A stretch of 64,000 nucleotides of DNA from Azoarcus sp. (GCA_030604735.1 JAUVVG010000005.1:62001-126000), one strand, 5' to 3'. Numbered from the stretch's first letter, positions 10,147 through 19,816 are shown. Notes: a model not told the origin generated them from the letters alone. Numbers and translations: made by a program.

Positions 10147-11778
10147 TCAGCTCGGGCGCGGCTCCGAGCGCAGCCCCATCACCACCGCCACGGTAGACAT
10201 CAGCAGCACGATGGTAAAGGGCAAACCGGTGGACACCGCCATCGCCTGCAGCGCGACCAGGCCGCCGCCCAGGATCAGCGCGATCGCGACCAGGCCTTCG
10301 AAGGTCACCCAGAATACCCGCTGCGGCGTCGGGGTATGCACCTTGCCGCCCGAGGCGATCACGTCGATGACCAACGAACCGGAATCCGACGAGGTCACGA
10401 AGAACACCACCACCAGCACGATGGCGATGAACGAGGTGACCTGCGCCAGTGGCAGTACGTCCAGCATCGAGAACAACTGCAGCGGCAGTGCGGCATCGGC
10501 GGCCGCCGTGTAGTTGTCGCGCACCACCTGGGCGATCGCGGTTTCGCCGAACACCGTCATCCACAACACGCAGGCCAGCGACGGCACGATCAGGACCGAG
10601 AAGATGAACTCGCGCACGCTGCGACCACGCGAGACCCGCGCGATGAACATGCCCACGAACGGTGACCACGAGATCCACCACGCCCAGTAGAAGGCGGTCC
10701 AGCCGGCGGCGAAGTTCGCATCCTCGCGCCCGACCGGATTGGCCAGCGCAGGCAGGTTCTGGAGGTAGGCGGCGAGGTTGTTGAAGAATCCGGTGACGAT
10801 GGCTACGGTCGGGCCGACGATGATGACGAACAGCATCAACAGCACCGCCAGCGTCATGTTGATCTCGGACAGGCGCTTGACCCCGGCCTCGAGGCCGGCA
10901 AGCACCGAGAACAGCGCGATCATCGTGATCGCGATCACCAGCAACACCTGTGTGGCGGTGCCCTCCGGTATGCCGAAAAGATAGTTCAGACCGGCGGCCG
11001 CCTGCGAGGCCCCCAGGCCGAGCGAGGTCGCCAGACCGAACAAGGTGGCGAACACCGCCAGAATGTCGATCAGGTGCCCCGGCCATCCCCAAACCCGCTC
11101 ACCGAGCAGCGGGTAGAACACCGAACGGATGGTCAGTGGCAAGCCCTTGTTGAACGAGAACAGCGCCAGGCCGAGCGCGAGAATCGCGTAGATCGCCCAT
11201 GGATGCAGCGCCCAGTGGAAGATGGTCGCCGCCATGCCCAGGCGCAACGCGGCCTCGGTATTGCCGGCCGCCCCGCCAAGGGGCGCCCAGTCGGTGCGCA
11301 CGCCCCCTTCCACCGCAGTCCCACCCAGCGCGGTGCTGAAATGCGACAGCGGCTCGGAGACACCGAAAAACATCAGACCGATACCCATACCGGCGGCGAA
11401 CAGCATCGAGAACCAGCCCAGGTAGGAGAAATCCGGCGTCGCCTCGGTGCCGCCCAAACGCACCTTGCCGAGTGGCGAGACAGCCAGCGCAAGACAGACC
11501 ACCACGAAGATATTGCCGGCGGCGAGGAAGAACCAGTCCATATTGGTCGTAACCCAGCCGCGCATCGCGGCGAACAGGGGTTCGACCTGCCCGTGAAAGA
11601 CGACGGTCAGGATCACGAAGACGATCACCGTCAGCCCCGAGATCGCGAAGACCCGGTTATGGATGTCGAGGCCGAACGGCCCCACGTTGACGATCACGTT
11701 GTCCTGACCGATTTGATAATCGGTATCGATCGGACTCACTTCTCCGTCAGGGACCATCGGATCCTTGATTTCGGCCAC
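10147..11778 (-). CDS. BCCT family betaine/choline/carnitine transporter
   Basis: A 543-residue inner-membrane transporter with about 12 hydrophobic segments. The family signature is clear: GIGLMFFGVSEPLSHF, then the tryptophan-rich segment AAGWTAFYWAWWISWSPFVGMFIARVSRGRSVREF, which holds substrate-binding aromatics. A hydrophilic N-terminus of about 40 residues precedes TM1. BCCT carriers bring in quaternary amines such as glycine betaine with Na+ or H+, usually for osmoprotection; the exact substrate is not determinable. An AAGGGG ribosome site precedes the ATG, and TTGTAA-N16-TGTTAT in the AT-rich leader is a plausible promoter. It lacks the long C-terminal tail of BetP-like sensors. Confidence 0.9.
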   Translation of the reverse strand: MAEIKDPMVPDGEVSPIDTDYQIGQDNVIVNVGPFGLDIHNRVFAISGLTVIVFVILTVVFHGQVEPLFAAMRGWVTTNMDWFFLAAGNIFVVVCLALAVSPLGKVRLGGTEATPDFSYLGWFSMLFAAGMGIGLMFFGVSEPLSHFSTALGGTAVEGGVRTDWAPLGGAAGNTEAALRLGMAATIFHWALHPWAIYAILALGLALFSFNKGLPLTIRSVFYPLLGERVWGWPGHLIDILAVFATLFGLATSLGLGASQAAAGLNYLFGIPEGTATQVLLVIAITMIALFSVLAGLEAGVKRLSEINMTLAVLLMLFVIIVGPTVAIVTGFFNNLAAYLQNLPALANPVGREDANFAAGWTAFYWAWWISWSPFVGMFIARVSRGRSVREFIFSVLIVPSLACVLWMTVFGETAIAQVVRDNYTAAADAALPLQLFSMLDVLPLAQVTSFIAIVLVVVFFVTSSDSGSLVIDVIASGGKVHTPTPQRVFWVTFEGLVAIALILGGGLVALQAMAVSTGLPFTIVLLMSTVAVVMGLRSEPRPS

Positions 11779-11983
11779 AGGTTTCCCCTTGTTACAGACT
11801 GGATAACATTTTTAGAAATATTGTTTACAAGATAGCACAGGGATGTCGCACCGGACTCGCGGACAACGCCCGCAACCGGCGTAGTTCAGGACCTCGGACC
11901 ATCACGCGGAGAAGAAGTGATCTCGCGAATCACGGGCCAGGCGGGTCTCGGCTAGAATGAGGAAAAAACAGTCGGGACAAGGG

Positions 11984-12367
11984 ATGATCGGTGTTCTTCT
12001 CGTGACGCATGGGACGCTGGGCGAGTCACTGCTCCAGTGCGCCTGCCATGTGCTGAACAAACGGCCCCCGTTCATTGCCCAGCTCGGATTGTCTTCCAGC
12101 GACGATCCGCTGGATCTTCTTCCGCTGGCCAGGCGGATGCTGGAATGGGTCGACTCAGGACATGGCGTCGTGGTGTTGACCGACATCTATGGTGCGACAC
12201 CGGCGAACCTGGTCGGCAAACTCCTTGACCCGGGCCGGATCGAGGCCCTGGCCGGGGTGAATGTGCCGATGCTGCTGCGCGTGCTGACCCACCGCGACAA
12301 GGACATGGAAACCCTTCTGCAACGCGCGATCACCGGCGGGTGTGATGGCGTGATGCAGTTCAAGTGA
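11984..12367 (+). CDS. PTS EIIA component, mannose family
   Basis: About 127 residues from the ATG at 11984, where homology begins (MIGVLLVTHGTLGESLLQ); an ATG at 11957 would add nine residues. The active-site His that accepts phosphate from HPr is in LLVTHG (residue 9). VLTDIYGATPANLVGKLL is the second conserved region of the EIIA-Man fold. It is followed by ptsH (7 bases) and ptsI (4 bases). With no EIIB or EIIC gene here, the three proteins probably form a regulatory phosphorelay rather than a sugar uptake system, as in many Betaproteobacteria. Confidence 0.88.
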   Translation: MIGVLLVTHGTLGESLLQCACHVLNKRPPFIAQLGLSSSDDPLDLLPLARRMLEWVDSGHGVVVLTDIYGATPANLVGKLLDPGRIEALAGVNVPMLLRVLTHRDKDMETLLQRAITGGCDGVMQFK

Positions 12368-12374
12368 GACAGGA

Positions 12375-12644
12375 ATGCCGCGAAAGGAAGTCGAGATCGT
12401 CAACAAGCTGGGCCTGCATGCCCGAGCCTCGGCCAAGCTGACCCAGACGGCCAGCCAGTTCCCGTGCGAGATCTGGCTGGAGCGCAACGGCCGCCGGGTC
12501 AATGCAAAAAGCATCATGGGCGTGATGATGCTCGCGGCCGCGAGAGGGTCGACCATCATGATAGACACCGATGGCGACGAGGCCGAGCAGGCGATGGATA
12601 CGCTGACGACACTGATCGCCGATCGCTTCGGCGAGGAGGAATAA
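12375..12644 (+). CDS. ptsH: PTS phosphocarrier protein HPr
   Basis: An 89-residue protein of normal HPr length. The phosphorylated histidine is in NKLGLHARASAKL (His15 equivalent), and the conserved Ser-46 region is NAKSIMGVMMLAAARGS, the site phosphorylated by HPr kinase in species that have it. HPr passes phosphate from EI to EIIA in the cytoplasm. The gene starts 7 bases after the EIIA gene and ends 4 bases before ptsI, so the three are almost certainly one operon. Confidence 0.95.
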   Translation: MPRKEVEIVNKLGLHARASAKLTQTASQFPCEIWLERNGRRVNAKSIMGVMMLAAARGSTIMIDTDGDEAEQAMDTLTTLIADRFGEEE

Positions 12645-12648
12645 GGCG

Positions 12649-14379
12649 ATGGCCTTCACGCTTCACGGCTTGCCGGTATCGTCCGGAATCGCGATCGGCC
12701 ATGTCCACCTGGTTTCCCACGCGCTGCTCGAGGTCAATCACTACCATGTCGCCGAGCGCTACATTCGGGAGGAGCTCGATCGTCTGGATGACGCGCTCGC
12801 CACCGTGCAGGGCGAGCTGGTCGGCCTGAAAGCCTCGGCGACCAGCGGCCAGAGCCATAGCGAAGTCGGTGCCTTCGTCGACCTGCAGATGATGATGCTG
12901 GCCGACCCGATGCTGGTGGATACCGCGCGGCGACATATCGAGGAGCGGCGCTGCAACGCCGAATGGGCGCTGGTCCAGCAGATGGAGCATCTTGTCGAGC
13001 AGTTCGACCAGATCGAAGACCCCTACCTGCGCGAGCGCAAGGCCGATGTGGTCCAGGTGGTCGAACGCCTGGTCAAGGTCCTGCTCGGCCACCCCGGCCA
13101 CCTTCCGCCCAAGCGGCGAGACGGGCTCGGCACCATCGTGGTCGCGCACGACCTGTCACCGGCCGACACGATTGGCTTTCGCGACCACAACATCGCCGGT
13201 TTCGTCACCGATGTCGGCGGCCCGACCAGCCACACCGCGATCGTCGCGCGCAGTCTCTCCATTCCGGCGGTGGTCGGCCTGCTACACATCCGGCATCTGG
13301 TCGAAGAGGACGAGCTCCTCATCATAGATGGCACGCGTGGCGTGGTGATCGTCGCCCCGGACGAGAAGGTCGTCGATGAGTACCGGCTGCGCCGGACCGA
13401 GCTCGAGCTGGAACGCACCAAGCTCAACCGCCTCAAGGACACCCCCGCGACCACACTCGATGGCGAGGAGGTCAAGCTGCTCGCCAACATCGAGGGGCCC
13501 AAGGATATCGGCCAGATCCGCGCGATCAACGCCGACGGGGTCGGCCTGTACCGTACCGAGTTCCTGTTCATCGGCCGCGACACCCTGCCCGACGAGGAAG
13601 AGCAGTACGAAGCCTACAAGGCGGTGCTCAAGGCCATGCCGGGCAAGCCGGTGACGATACGCACCTTCGATGTCGGCGCCGACAAGGCCTTGAAGAACCC
13701 GGGCATCCGCTTCGAGCCGAATCCCGCGCTGGGGCTGCGCGCGGTGCGATATTCGCTGTCCGAGCCCAAGATGTTCCTGACCCAGTTGCGCGCGCTGCTG
13801 CGGGCCTCGGTACATGGACAGCTGAAGATCATGATCCCGATGCTGGCCCACGCCAAGGAGATAGACCAATGCCTGGCGCTGATCGACCGGGCCAGGGCCG
13901 AATTGCGGGCGAACGGGCAGAAATTCGACGAACAGGTCGATATCGGCGCGATGATCGAGGTGCCCGCGGCCGCGATGGCGCTCGGGATGTTCATCCGCCG
14001 GGTCTCCTTCCTGTCGATAGGCACCAACGACCTGATCCAGTACACGCTCGCGATCGACCGCTCGGACGAAGCCGTGGTCCACCTCTACGATCCACTGCAC
14101 CCGGCGGTGTTGAAGCTGATAGGCGGCACGATACAGGCGGGCGCACGCTACGGGCTGCCGGTGTCGGTCTGCGGCGAGATGGCCGGCGATCCGAACTACA
14201 CGCTGCTGCTGCTCGGCATGGGCTTGCGCCACTTCTCGATGCATCCGGCCAACATCCTCGAGATCAAGCAACAGGTGTTGCGCGCCGATGTCGGCGATCT
14301 GGCGCCCAAGGTGCAGCGCATCTTGAAGATGGATGAACAATCCAAGATCAGGGAGGCAGTCGCCCGCCTGGGTGGCTGA
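12649..14379 (+). CDS. ptsI: phosphoenolpyruvate-protein phosphotransferase, PTS enzyme I
   Basis: A 576-residue EI, standard length. It takes phosphate from PEP and gives it to HPr. The swivelling domain has the active-site His in GGPTSHTAIVARSL (about residue 193). The PEP-binding TIM barrel shows GVGLYRTEFLFIGRDTLP, MIPML, GAMIEVPAAAM, SIGTNDLIQY and VSVCGEMAGDP (catalytic Cys). It completes the EIIA-HPr-EI operon. A sigma-70-like promoter for metX begins 4 bases after its stop. Confidence 0.96.
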   Translation: MAFTLHGLPVSSGIAIGHVHLVSHALLEVNHYHVAERYIREELDRLDDALATVQGELVGLKASATSGQSHSEVGAFVDLQMMMLADPMLVDTARRHIEERRCNAEWALVQQMEHLVEQFDQIEDPYLRERKADVVQVVERLVKVLLGHPGHLPPKRRDGLGTIVVAHDLSPADTIGFRDHNIAGFVTDVGGPTSHTAIVARSLSIPAVVGLLHIRHLVEEDELLIIDGTRGVVIVAPDEKVVDEYRLRRTELELERTKLNRLKDTPATTLDGEEVKLLANIEGPKDIGQIRAINADGVGLYRTEFLFIGRDTLPDEEEQYEAYKAVLKAMPGKPVTIRTFDVGADKALKNPGIRFEPNPALGLRAVRYSLSEPKMFLTQLRALLRASVHGQLKIMIPMLAHAKEIDQCLALIDRARAELRANGQKFDEQVDIGAMIEVPAAAMALGMFIRRVSFLSIGTNDLIQYTLAIDRSDEAVVHLYDPLHPAVLKLIGGTIQAGARYGLPVSVCGEMAGDPNYTLLLLGMGLRHFSMHPANILEIKQQVLRADVGDLAPKVQRILKMDEQSKIREAVARLGG

Positions 14380-14383
14380 TGGT

Positions 14384-14412
14384 TTGACATTCGGTCCAAC
14401 TCGGGCTAGTTT
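14384..14412 (+). promoter_or_regulatory. sigma-70-type promoter of metX
   Basis: TTGACA at 14384-14389, a 17-base spacer, and TAGTTT at 14407-14412. The -35 is perfect and the -10 partial. The predicted transcription start at about 14419-14420 falls exactly before the riboswitch aptamer, which supports the call. Confidence 0.65.
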
Positions 14413-14419
14413 TAGAGCC

Positions 14420-14477
14420 TTAGCGCCGATTTGAATCACAGCTTGCGGGCGCTCAATAAATCCGGCTAAAGCGAGGG
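14420..14477 (+). promoter_or_regulatory. SAM-II riboswitch (metX leader)
   Basis: The leader has the conserved SAM-II arrangement. Helix P1 pairs AGCGCC (14422-14427) with GGCGCT (14448-14453). The P1 loop begins GATTTGAAT and contains GCTTGCG. After P1 come ATAAAT and the tail GGCTAAAGCGAGGG, which forms the pseudoknot in this family. Compared by eye with the SAM-II aptamer as I remember it, spacing and invariant stretches (GATTT, ATAAAT, GCTAAA) agree. SAM-II binds S-adenosylmethionine and lowers expression of methionine genes, which fits its place before metX-metW. Confidence 0.85.
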
Positions 14478-14479
14478 CA

Positions 14480-14513
14480 GCCCAGTCCGCGTTTTTCAGC
14501 CGGCTGGGTTTTT
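14480..14513 (+). terminator. terminator-like hairpin between riboswitch and metX
   Basis: CCCAG at 14481-14485 can pair with CTGGG near 14504-14508, followed directly by a run of T. It lies between the SAM-II aptamer and the metX ATG, so it could be the expression platform, acting as a transcription terminator when SAM is bound. The stem is short and the loop contains its own T-run, so the mechanism is inferred. Confidence 0.5.
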
Positions 14514-14532
14514 CAGTTTACCGACCACGATC

Positions 14533-15660
14533 ATGATCCGACCCCAATCGATTGGCGCCGTCACGCCGCAGACCGAACATTTCGGTGAAGCGCTGAACTT
14601 GCGCAGCGGTGGCGTGCTGCCCGAGTACGACCTCGTCTATGAAACCTATGGCGCGCTGAACGCGTCCGCGACCAACGCGGTCCTGGTCTGCCATGCGCTG
14701 TCCGGCACCCATCATGTCGCCGGCTACTATGAGGACGACCCGGGCAACGTCGGGTGGTGGGACAACCTGATCGGGCCAGGCAAGCCGCTCGATACCCGCA
14801 AGTTCTTCGTGATCGGGGTCAACAACCTCGGCGGTTGCGCCGGCAGCACCGGGCCACGCTCGCTCAACCCGGCCACCGGCAAGCACTGGGGCGCGGACTT
14901 CCCCTTCGTCACGGTCGAGGACTGGGTCACCGCCCAGGCCCGCCTGGCCGACCGCCTCGGCATCCACCGTTTTGCCGCGATCGTCGGCGGCAGCCTGGGC
15001 GGCATGCAGGCCATTTCCTGGTCGCTGCAGTATCCGGAGCGGGTCGCCAACGTGGTCGCGATCGCCTCGACGCCGCGACTGAGTGCCCAGAACATTGCCT
15101 TCAACGAAGTCGCACGCCAAGCCATCCTGAGCGATCCCGATTTTCACGGCGGCCACTACTACGAGCACGGCACGATCCCGACCCGCGGGCTGCGGCTCGC
15201 CCGCATGATCGGCCACATCACTTATCTTTCTGACGATTCGCTGGCCGAGAAATTCGGACGCAACCTGCGCCATGGTCGGCCTATGTACAACTTCGACATC
15301 GAGTTCGAGATCGAGTCCTACCTGCGCTACCAGGGTGACAAGTTCTCGCAGCAGTTCGATGCCAACACCTATCTGCTGACGACCAAGGCGCTGGACTACT
15401 TCGATCCGGCCTTCGAGCATGGCGGCCACCTGCCGGCCGCGCTGGCGCGCTCGACCGCCGACTTCCTGGTGGTGTCGTTCACCACCGACTGGCGTTTCGC
15501 ACCCGAGCGCAGCCGTGAAATCGTCTATGCCCTGCTGCACAACCAGCGCAACGTCAGCTATGCCGAGATCGACTGTGCCGCCGGCCACGACTCCTTCCTG
15601 CTCGACGACCCCCGCTACCATGGCGTGCTGCGCAGCTATTTCGACCGGATGAAAGTATGA
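14533..15660 (+). CDS. metX: homoserine O-acyltransferase MetX
   Basis: A 375-residue alpha/beta hydrolase that acylates homoserine in methionine biosynthesis. The nucleophile elbow is [16 protein letters not shown] (Ser of G-x-S-x-G, about residue 156). Other family segments are [30 protein letters not shown] and, at the C-terminus, the catalytic His in [11 protein letters not shown]. Proteins of this family use acetyl-CoA or succinyl-CoA; that choice is not settled here. The start has no strong Shine-Dalgarno. It is controlled by the upstream SAM-II riboswitch and overlaps metW by 4 bases. Confidence 0.94.
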   Translation: MIRPQSIGAVTPQTEHFGEALNLRSGGVLPEYDLVYETYGALNASATNAVLVCHALSGTHHVAGYYEDDPGNVGWWDNLIGPGKPLDTRKFFVIGVNNLGGCAGSTGPRSLNPATGKHWGADFPFVTVEDWVTAQARLADRLGIHRFAAIVGGSLGGMQAISWSLQYPERVANVVAIASTPRLSAQNIAFNEVARQAILSDPDFHGGHYYEHGTIPTRGLRLARMIGHITYLSDDSLAEKFGRNLRHGRPMYNFDIEFEIESYLRYQGDKFSQQFDANTYLLTTKALDYFDPAFEHGGHLPAALARSTADFLVVSFTTDWRFAPERSREIVYALLHNQRNVSYAEIDCAAGHDSFLLDDPRYHGVLRSYFDRMKV

Positions 15661-16238
15661 GCTACCGTTACGACTTCGATGTGATCGCCCAGTGGATCGC
15701 CCCGGGCGAAAAGGTCCTGGACCTGGCCTGCGGCGACGGCAGCCTGCTCAAGCACCTGATGGCGGTCCGGCAGGTGCAGGGCTATGGCGTCGAGAACAAC
15801 GTGGATAATGTCGTCGCCTGCATCGACAACGGCATCAACGTGATCCAGGTCGACCTCGAAAAGGGGCTGGCCGGTTTCGAGGACGGATTCTTCGATCACG
15901 TGATCATGAGCCTGTCACTACAGGCCATCCACAACACCCAGGGTATTCTGGCCGAGATGCTGCGCGTCGGTCGCGAAGCGGTCGTCAGCTTCCCGAACTT
16001 CGGCTTCTGGCGTCACCGACAGAGCATTCTGAACGGCAGGATGCCGGTTTCGGAAAGCCTGCCGCACCAGTGGTTCAACACCCCCAACGTGCGCTTCTTC
16101 ACGATCGCCGATTTCGATGCGCTGTGCGAGATCAACGGCATCGCGATCCGAGAGCGCCTGGCTTTCGACGAAGGCAAGCTGGTCATCGAGGAACCGAATT
16201 TCCTCGCCAGCGTGGCGGTTTACCGACTCGGCCGTTGA
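15657..16238 (+). CDS. metW: methionine biosynthesis protein MetW
   Basis: A 193-residue methyltransferase-fold protein. Motif I is [15 protein letters not shown] (about residues 21-35), then [10 protein letters not shown], and [20 protein letters not shown] is typical of MetW. It starts inside the end of metX (ATGA overlap), the standard metX-metW arrangement in Betaproteobacteria and Pseudomonas. MetW is thought to assist MetX, and in some species the pair is required together; it is not a proven methyltransferase. Confidence 0.93.
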   Translation: MSYRYDFDVIAQWIAPGEKVLDLACGDGSLLKHLMAVRQVQGYGVENNVDNVVACIDNGINVIQVDLEKGLAGFEDGFFDHVIMSLSLQAIHNTQGILAEMLRVGREAVVSFPNFGFWRHRQSILNGRMPVSESLPHQWFNTPNVRFFTIADFDALCEINGIAIRERLAFDEGKLVIEEPNFLASVAVYRLGR

Positions 16239-16275
16239 GTCGGCGCGGGTGCGCTCGGCAGGCGCACCCGCCGAC
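16239..16275. terminator. hairpin between convergent genes
   Basis: Inverted repeat GTCGGCGCGGGTGCGC / GCGCACCCGCCGAC with a 7-base loop, directly after the metW stop and before the stop of the convergent gene at 16296. The stem is strong and GC-rich but has no clear T-run on either strand, so bidirectional termination is likely, not certain. Confidence 0.5.
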
Positions 16276-16295
16276 CGCACACAGACAGTCGAGGC

Positions 16296-16613
16296 TCAGC
16301 CTACGACGAAATTGGCCACGTCCACCCGTATCGCGGGGCGTTGCAGAGCGGCCGCGACTGCGGTCGCAAACGCCTTGGCCCAGTCGCCGTTGGCCTTGAA
16401 GCGGTCTTCGCCGCCATATTTGGCGACGTTCAGCACCATGTCCAGCACCAGAATCTTGCCCATCGGGTTGGATGGGGTGCATTCGAGGTCCTCGAACTCC
16501 TTCGCGAACCAGGCGCGCGCCTGATCCTTGCCCAGATTGGCGACATCGGCGTCATGCAGGACGATTTCATACTCGCGATCCTGCCCGAAGGCCACTGTGA
16601 TGTTGTAGGTCAT
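16296..16613 (-). CDS. hypothetical protein, 105 aa
   Basis: A small soluble protein starting MTYNITVAFGQDREYEIV, with no signal peptide, membrane segment or motif I recognise. It looks real: a GAGGAG ribosome site (complement of 16621-16626) lies 7 bases before the ATG, base composition matches the neighbourhood, and the reading frame is stable. The sequence has a beta-rich start and the helical segment DWAKAFATAVAAALQR near the end. It converges on metW and stands alone. No function assigned. Confidence 0.7.
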   Translation of the reverse strand: MTYNITVAFGQDREYEIVLHDADVANLGKDQARAWFAKEFEDLECTPSNPMGKILVLDMVLNVAKYGGEDRFKANGDWAKAFATAVAAALQRPAIRVDVANFVVG

Positions 16614-16951
16614 ACCGCTCTCCTCAATGTGTTTGAATTCTTGTGACGCTGCATTTTCGGCCTACCTGCGGCTGCAAGCAAGTCCATACGCTACCGTATC
16701 GCTGCATTGCATGATTGTAACGGATCGGCGCTATGGCGAAAATGCCCGATTCGACTGCAGGCGACTCGGGTCGTACCTGGGTGCACCGAGCTCATGGCCA
16801 AGGCATGACCGGTTTGCCTGTTTTGGCAAGGGTTGTGGCCGCTTACCGCCCGAATGGAATGCTGGCAGGCTTGCCGCGTTACGTTGGCCGCTTCGCCCCC
16901 GCCGCGGCTGTCTTGTCGTAGACTCCCGTTGCGGATTAATGGTCGACACGA
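16614..16951. other. intergenic region, no gene seen
   Basis: The 338 bases between the divergent starts of the small hypothetical gene and the PAS-GGDEF-EAL gene. Reading frames here are short and lack a credible start. It must hold both promoters, but no clear -35/-10 pair or RNA gene was found. Confidence 0.4.
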
Positions 16952-19816
16952 ATGAGTAATCTCACCCCCTCGATTGACGAAACAGAACGCCTCCGGGAAT
17001 TACTGCGCTACACCCATGAGATCGCCAAGGTCGGCACATGGGAGCGGGACCTCGTCCTCAACAAGGTGTGGTGGTCCGACGAGTTCAGGGCCTTGCTGCA
17101 TGTCGACCCTGCCGAGCCGGCCTCGCTGGACGGCTTGCTCGCCCGGATTCATCAGGACGACCGGGCCGAGTTCGCCCAGCAGCTGGCCGAAGCCTATCGC
17201 AGCGGTGGCTCACACCATCAGGACTTCCGAGTCTTGCGCCCGGACGGTCTGGTGTACCGATTCCAGTCGCGGGTCCGGATCGAGTGCGATGCCGAGGGCA
17301 GACCCGCCAGAGCGATGGGGACCCTCCAGGATGTCACCATCCAGGTCGCGGTCGAGGAGGAGTTGCGCCGCCAGACCGCTTATCTGACCGCGATCCTGAA
17401 CCATCTTCCGCAAGGTATCAGCGTCTTCGACGAGCAGCTCAGGCTGCAGTACTGGAACAGCAAACTCGCCGAGGTGCTAGGCCTGCCGGACGAGCTGCTC
17501 TATAGCAATGTCCGCTTCGAAGACTTGATCCAGGTGCCGGCCCGACGTGGCGAGTATGGCCCCGGCGACCCGGACGAGCTGGTCAGGCAACGGCGCGAAC
17601 TCGCATTGCGCTTCGAAGCCCACCGTTTCGAGCGCACACGCCCGACCGGACGCACGCACCTAGTCGCTGGCGAACCCATGCATATCGAAGGACGCATCGC
17701 CGGCTTCATCACCACCTATACCGACATTACCGAGCTGAAGAATGTTGAACGGGCTCTGGAGCGTCAGAACAGCCGACTTCAGTCCATCCTGGACAACATG
17801 CCCTGCGGCGTATCGCTGTTCGACAAGGACATGAGGCTGGTCGCCTACAACGAAGAGGTGAAGCGGGTGCTGGACATACCCGACGAGTTGTTCGAGCCCG
17901 AAACGGTCACGCTGGGCGACTTTCTGTTGTTCAACGCGCGTCGTGGCGAGTACGGTCCGGGCGACCCCGAGACCCTCGCGTCCAGACTCGTCGAACGCGC
18001 CCGACACCCCCGCCCCCACAGCTTCGAGCGGGTCCGGCCCGACGGCAGCGTCATCCATGTCCGCGGACAGCCCCTCGCCGACGGCGGCTTCGTCACCGTC
18101 TACAACGACATCACCGAGCTCAAGCAGGCCGAACACGGGCGGCGCCTCGCCGACAAGGTCTTCGAGAACACCCCCGAGGCCATCGTCATCATCGACCTGT
18201 CGCGCCGCATCGTGTCGGCCAACCCGGCCTTTCGCGACATCACCGGGCTGGACCCGCAAGCGGTGGTCGGGGAGCCGTTCGTTCCCGGCGAGGACAGCGC
18301 GAACGCGGGGCTGGATTGCGAGACCATCTGGCAGATTCTCGAAAAGCAGGGCAACTTCATCGGTGAAACCATCGGAATACGCGCCGACGGAATGCCTTAC
18401 CCGCGCTCGCTGACCATGACGACGGTGCGGGACCAGGGCAGCGGGCCCATCACGCATTTCATCGCGATTTTCACCGACATCACCGAGCGCAAGCGTAACG
18501 AGGCGGATATCCAGCACCTCGCCCACCATGATGCGCTGACCGGCCTGGCCAACCGCTTTTCGCTCTACGCCCGCCTGGAGCAGTCGATCGCCGATGCCAA
18601 ACGCAATGCCCACTCCCTGGCGGTGCTGTTTCTGGATCTTGACCGGTTCAAGAACATCAATGATTCGCTCGGCCATCATGTCGGCGACGCCTTGCTGATA
18701 CAGGTCGGGCAACGCCTGCGCGAAACGGTCAGAGAAGCCGACACGGTCGCCCGGCTGGGCGGTGACGAGTTCGTCGTGGTGTTGCAGGGTGTCGCGACGG
18801 CCGGCGGCGCGGCCCATGTCGCAGGCGAGTTGCTGAAGACACTCTCCGCGGCCTACACCGTTGACGGGGTCGAGCTGCATGCGATTCCGTCGATCGGCAT
18901 CAGCCTTTATCCGGATGACAGCACGACACCGTCCGGGCTGCTGCGCAATGCCGACGCCGCCATGTATCACGCCAAGGCGCTTGGCAGGGGCAATTACCAG
19001 TTCTTCACCGAAGAGCTCAACCGCGCGGCAACCGAGCGACTCCAGCTCGAAAGCCAGTTGCGGCGTGCCGTGGTCAAGCAGGAATTCGAGCTCTGGTACC
19101 AGCCCCTGTTCGACGCCGCCGACAACCGCCTGACCGGCTTCGAGGCGCTGATACGCTGGCGCCAGCCCGACGGCGCCCTGATCTCGCCGGACCGCTTCAT
19201 CCCGCTGGCCGAGGAAACCGGCATCATCGTCGAACTCGGCGACTGGGTCATCCGCGAGGCCTGCTGCCAGTTGAGACGGTGGCGGAGCCTGGGGCTGCGC
19301 GACATCCGGATGTCGGTCAATCTCTCGGCGCGCCAGCTGCGCGACCGACGCCTGCCTGAAACCGTGGCAGCGGTGCTGCGCGACGGCGACATTCCGCCCG
19401 AACACCTGGAGCTCGAGATCACCGAAAGCTCGGTCATGGAGCACCCGACCGAGGCGATCGAGCTGCTCGGCGCACTCAAAGCCTCGGGCGTCGGGATCGC
19501 GATCGACGACTTCGGGACCGGCTATTCGTCGCTCTCGTATCTCAAGCTGTTTCCGCTCGACCATCTCAAGATCGACCGCTCCTTCGTGTCCGACATCGAG
19601 ACCGACCCGAACGACTCGGCCATCGTCACCGCCGCGGTGTCGCTGGCCCACAATCTCGGCCTCAAGGTCATCGCAGAAGGGGTCGAGACCGCAACCCAGG
19701 TCAGGCGACTGCGCGAGATCGGTTGCGACGAGCTGCAGGGCTACCATTTCAGCAAGCCCCTACCGGCGCGGGAGGCCGAAGCGTTTGCCCGCAAAGCGCA
19801 GACCGGTGGGCGCTGA
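16952..19816 (+). CDS. PAS-GGDEF-EAL cyclic-di-GMP signalling protein
   Basis: A 954-residue protein with no membrane segment, so probably a cytoplasmic sensor. Four PAS-type domains come first (about 20-130, 145-265, 272-390, 395-510). The second and third are alike, both with RRGEYGPGDP, suggesting an internal duplication. A GGDEF domain follows (about 515-680) with intact ARLGGDEFVVV and an RxxD inhibitory site (READ) five residues before it. The EAL domain (about 695-945) has FEALIRW, NLSARQL, ITESSVME, DDFGTGYSSLSYLK, KIDRSF and EGVET, the set expected of an active phosphodiesterase. Both making and breaking c-di-GMP are therefore possible; the signal is unknown. Confidence 0.93.
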   Translation: MSNLTPSIDETERLRELLRYTHEIAKVGTWERDLVLNKVWWSDEFRALLHVDPAEPASLDGLLARIHQDDRAEFAQQLAEAYRSGGSHHQDFRVLRPDGLVYRFQSRVRIECDAEGRPARAMGTLQDVTIQVAVEEELRRQTAYLTAILNHLPQGISVFDEQLRLQYWNSKLAEVLGLPDELLYSNVRFEDLIQVPARRGEYGPGDPDELVRQRRELALRFEAHRFERTRPTGRTHLVAGEPMHIEGRIAGFITTYTDITELKNVERALERQNSRLQSILDNMPCGVSLFDKDMRLVAYNEEVKRVLDIPDELFEPETVTLGDFLLFNARRGEYGPGDPETLASRLVERARHPRPHSFERVRPDGSVIHVRGQPLADGGFVTVYNDITELKQAEHGRRLADKVFENTPEAIVIIDLSRRIVSANPAFRDITGLDPQAVVGEPFVPGEDSANAGLDCETIWQILEKQGNFIGETIGIRADGMPYPRSLTMTTVRDQGSGPITHFIAIFTDITERKRNEADIQHLAHHDALTGLANRFSLYARLEQSIADAKRNAHSLAVLFLDLDRFKNINDSLGHHVGDALLIQVGQRLRETVREADTVARLGGDEFVVVLQGVATAGGAAHVAGELLKTLSAAYTVDGVELHAIPSIGISLYPDDSTTPSGLLRNADAAMYHAKALGRGNYQFFTEELNRAATERLQLESQLRRAVVKQEFELWYQPLFDAADNRLTGFEALIRWRQPDGALISPDRFIPLAEETGIIVELGDWVIREACCQLRRWRSLGLRDIRMSVNLSARQLRDRRLPETVAAVLRDGDIPPEHLELEITESSVMEHPTEAIELLGALKASGVGIAIDDFGTGYSSLSYLKLFPLDHLKIDRSFVSDIETDPNDSAIVTAAVSLAHNLGLKVIAEGVETATQVRRLREIGCDELQGYHFSKPLPAREAEAFARKAQTGGR

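Noticed and set aside
16733-16921. Small gene before the PAS-GGDEF-EAL gene
   Set aside because: No ribosome site or recognisable features; probably promoter region.
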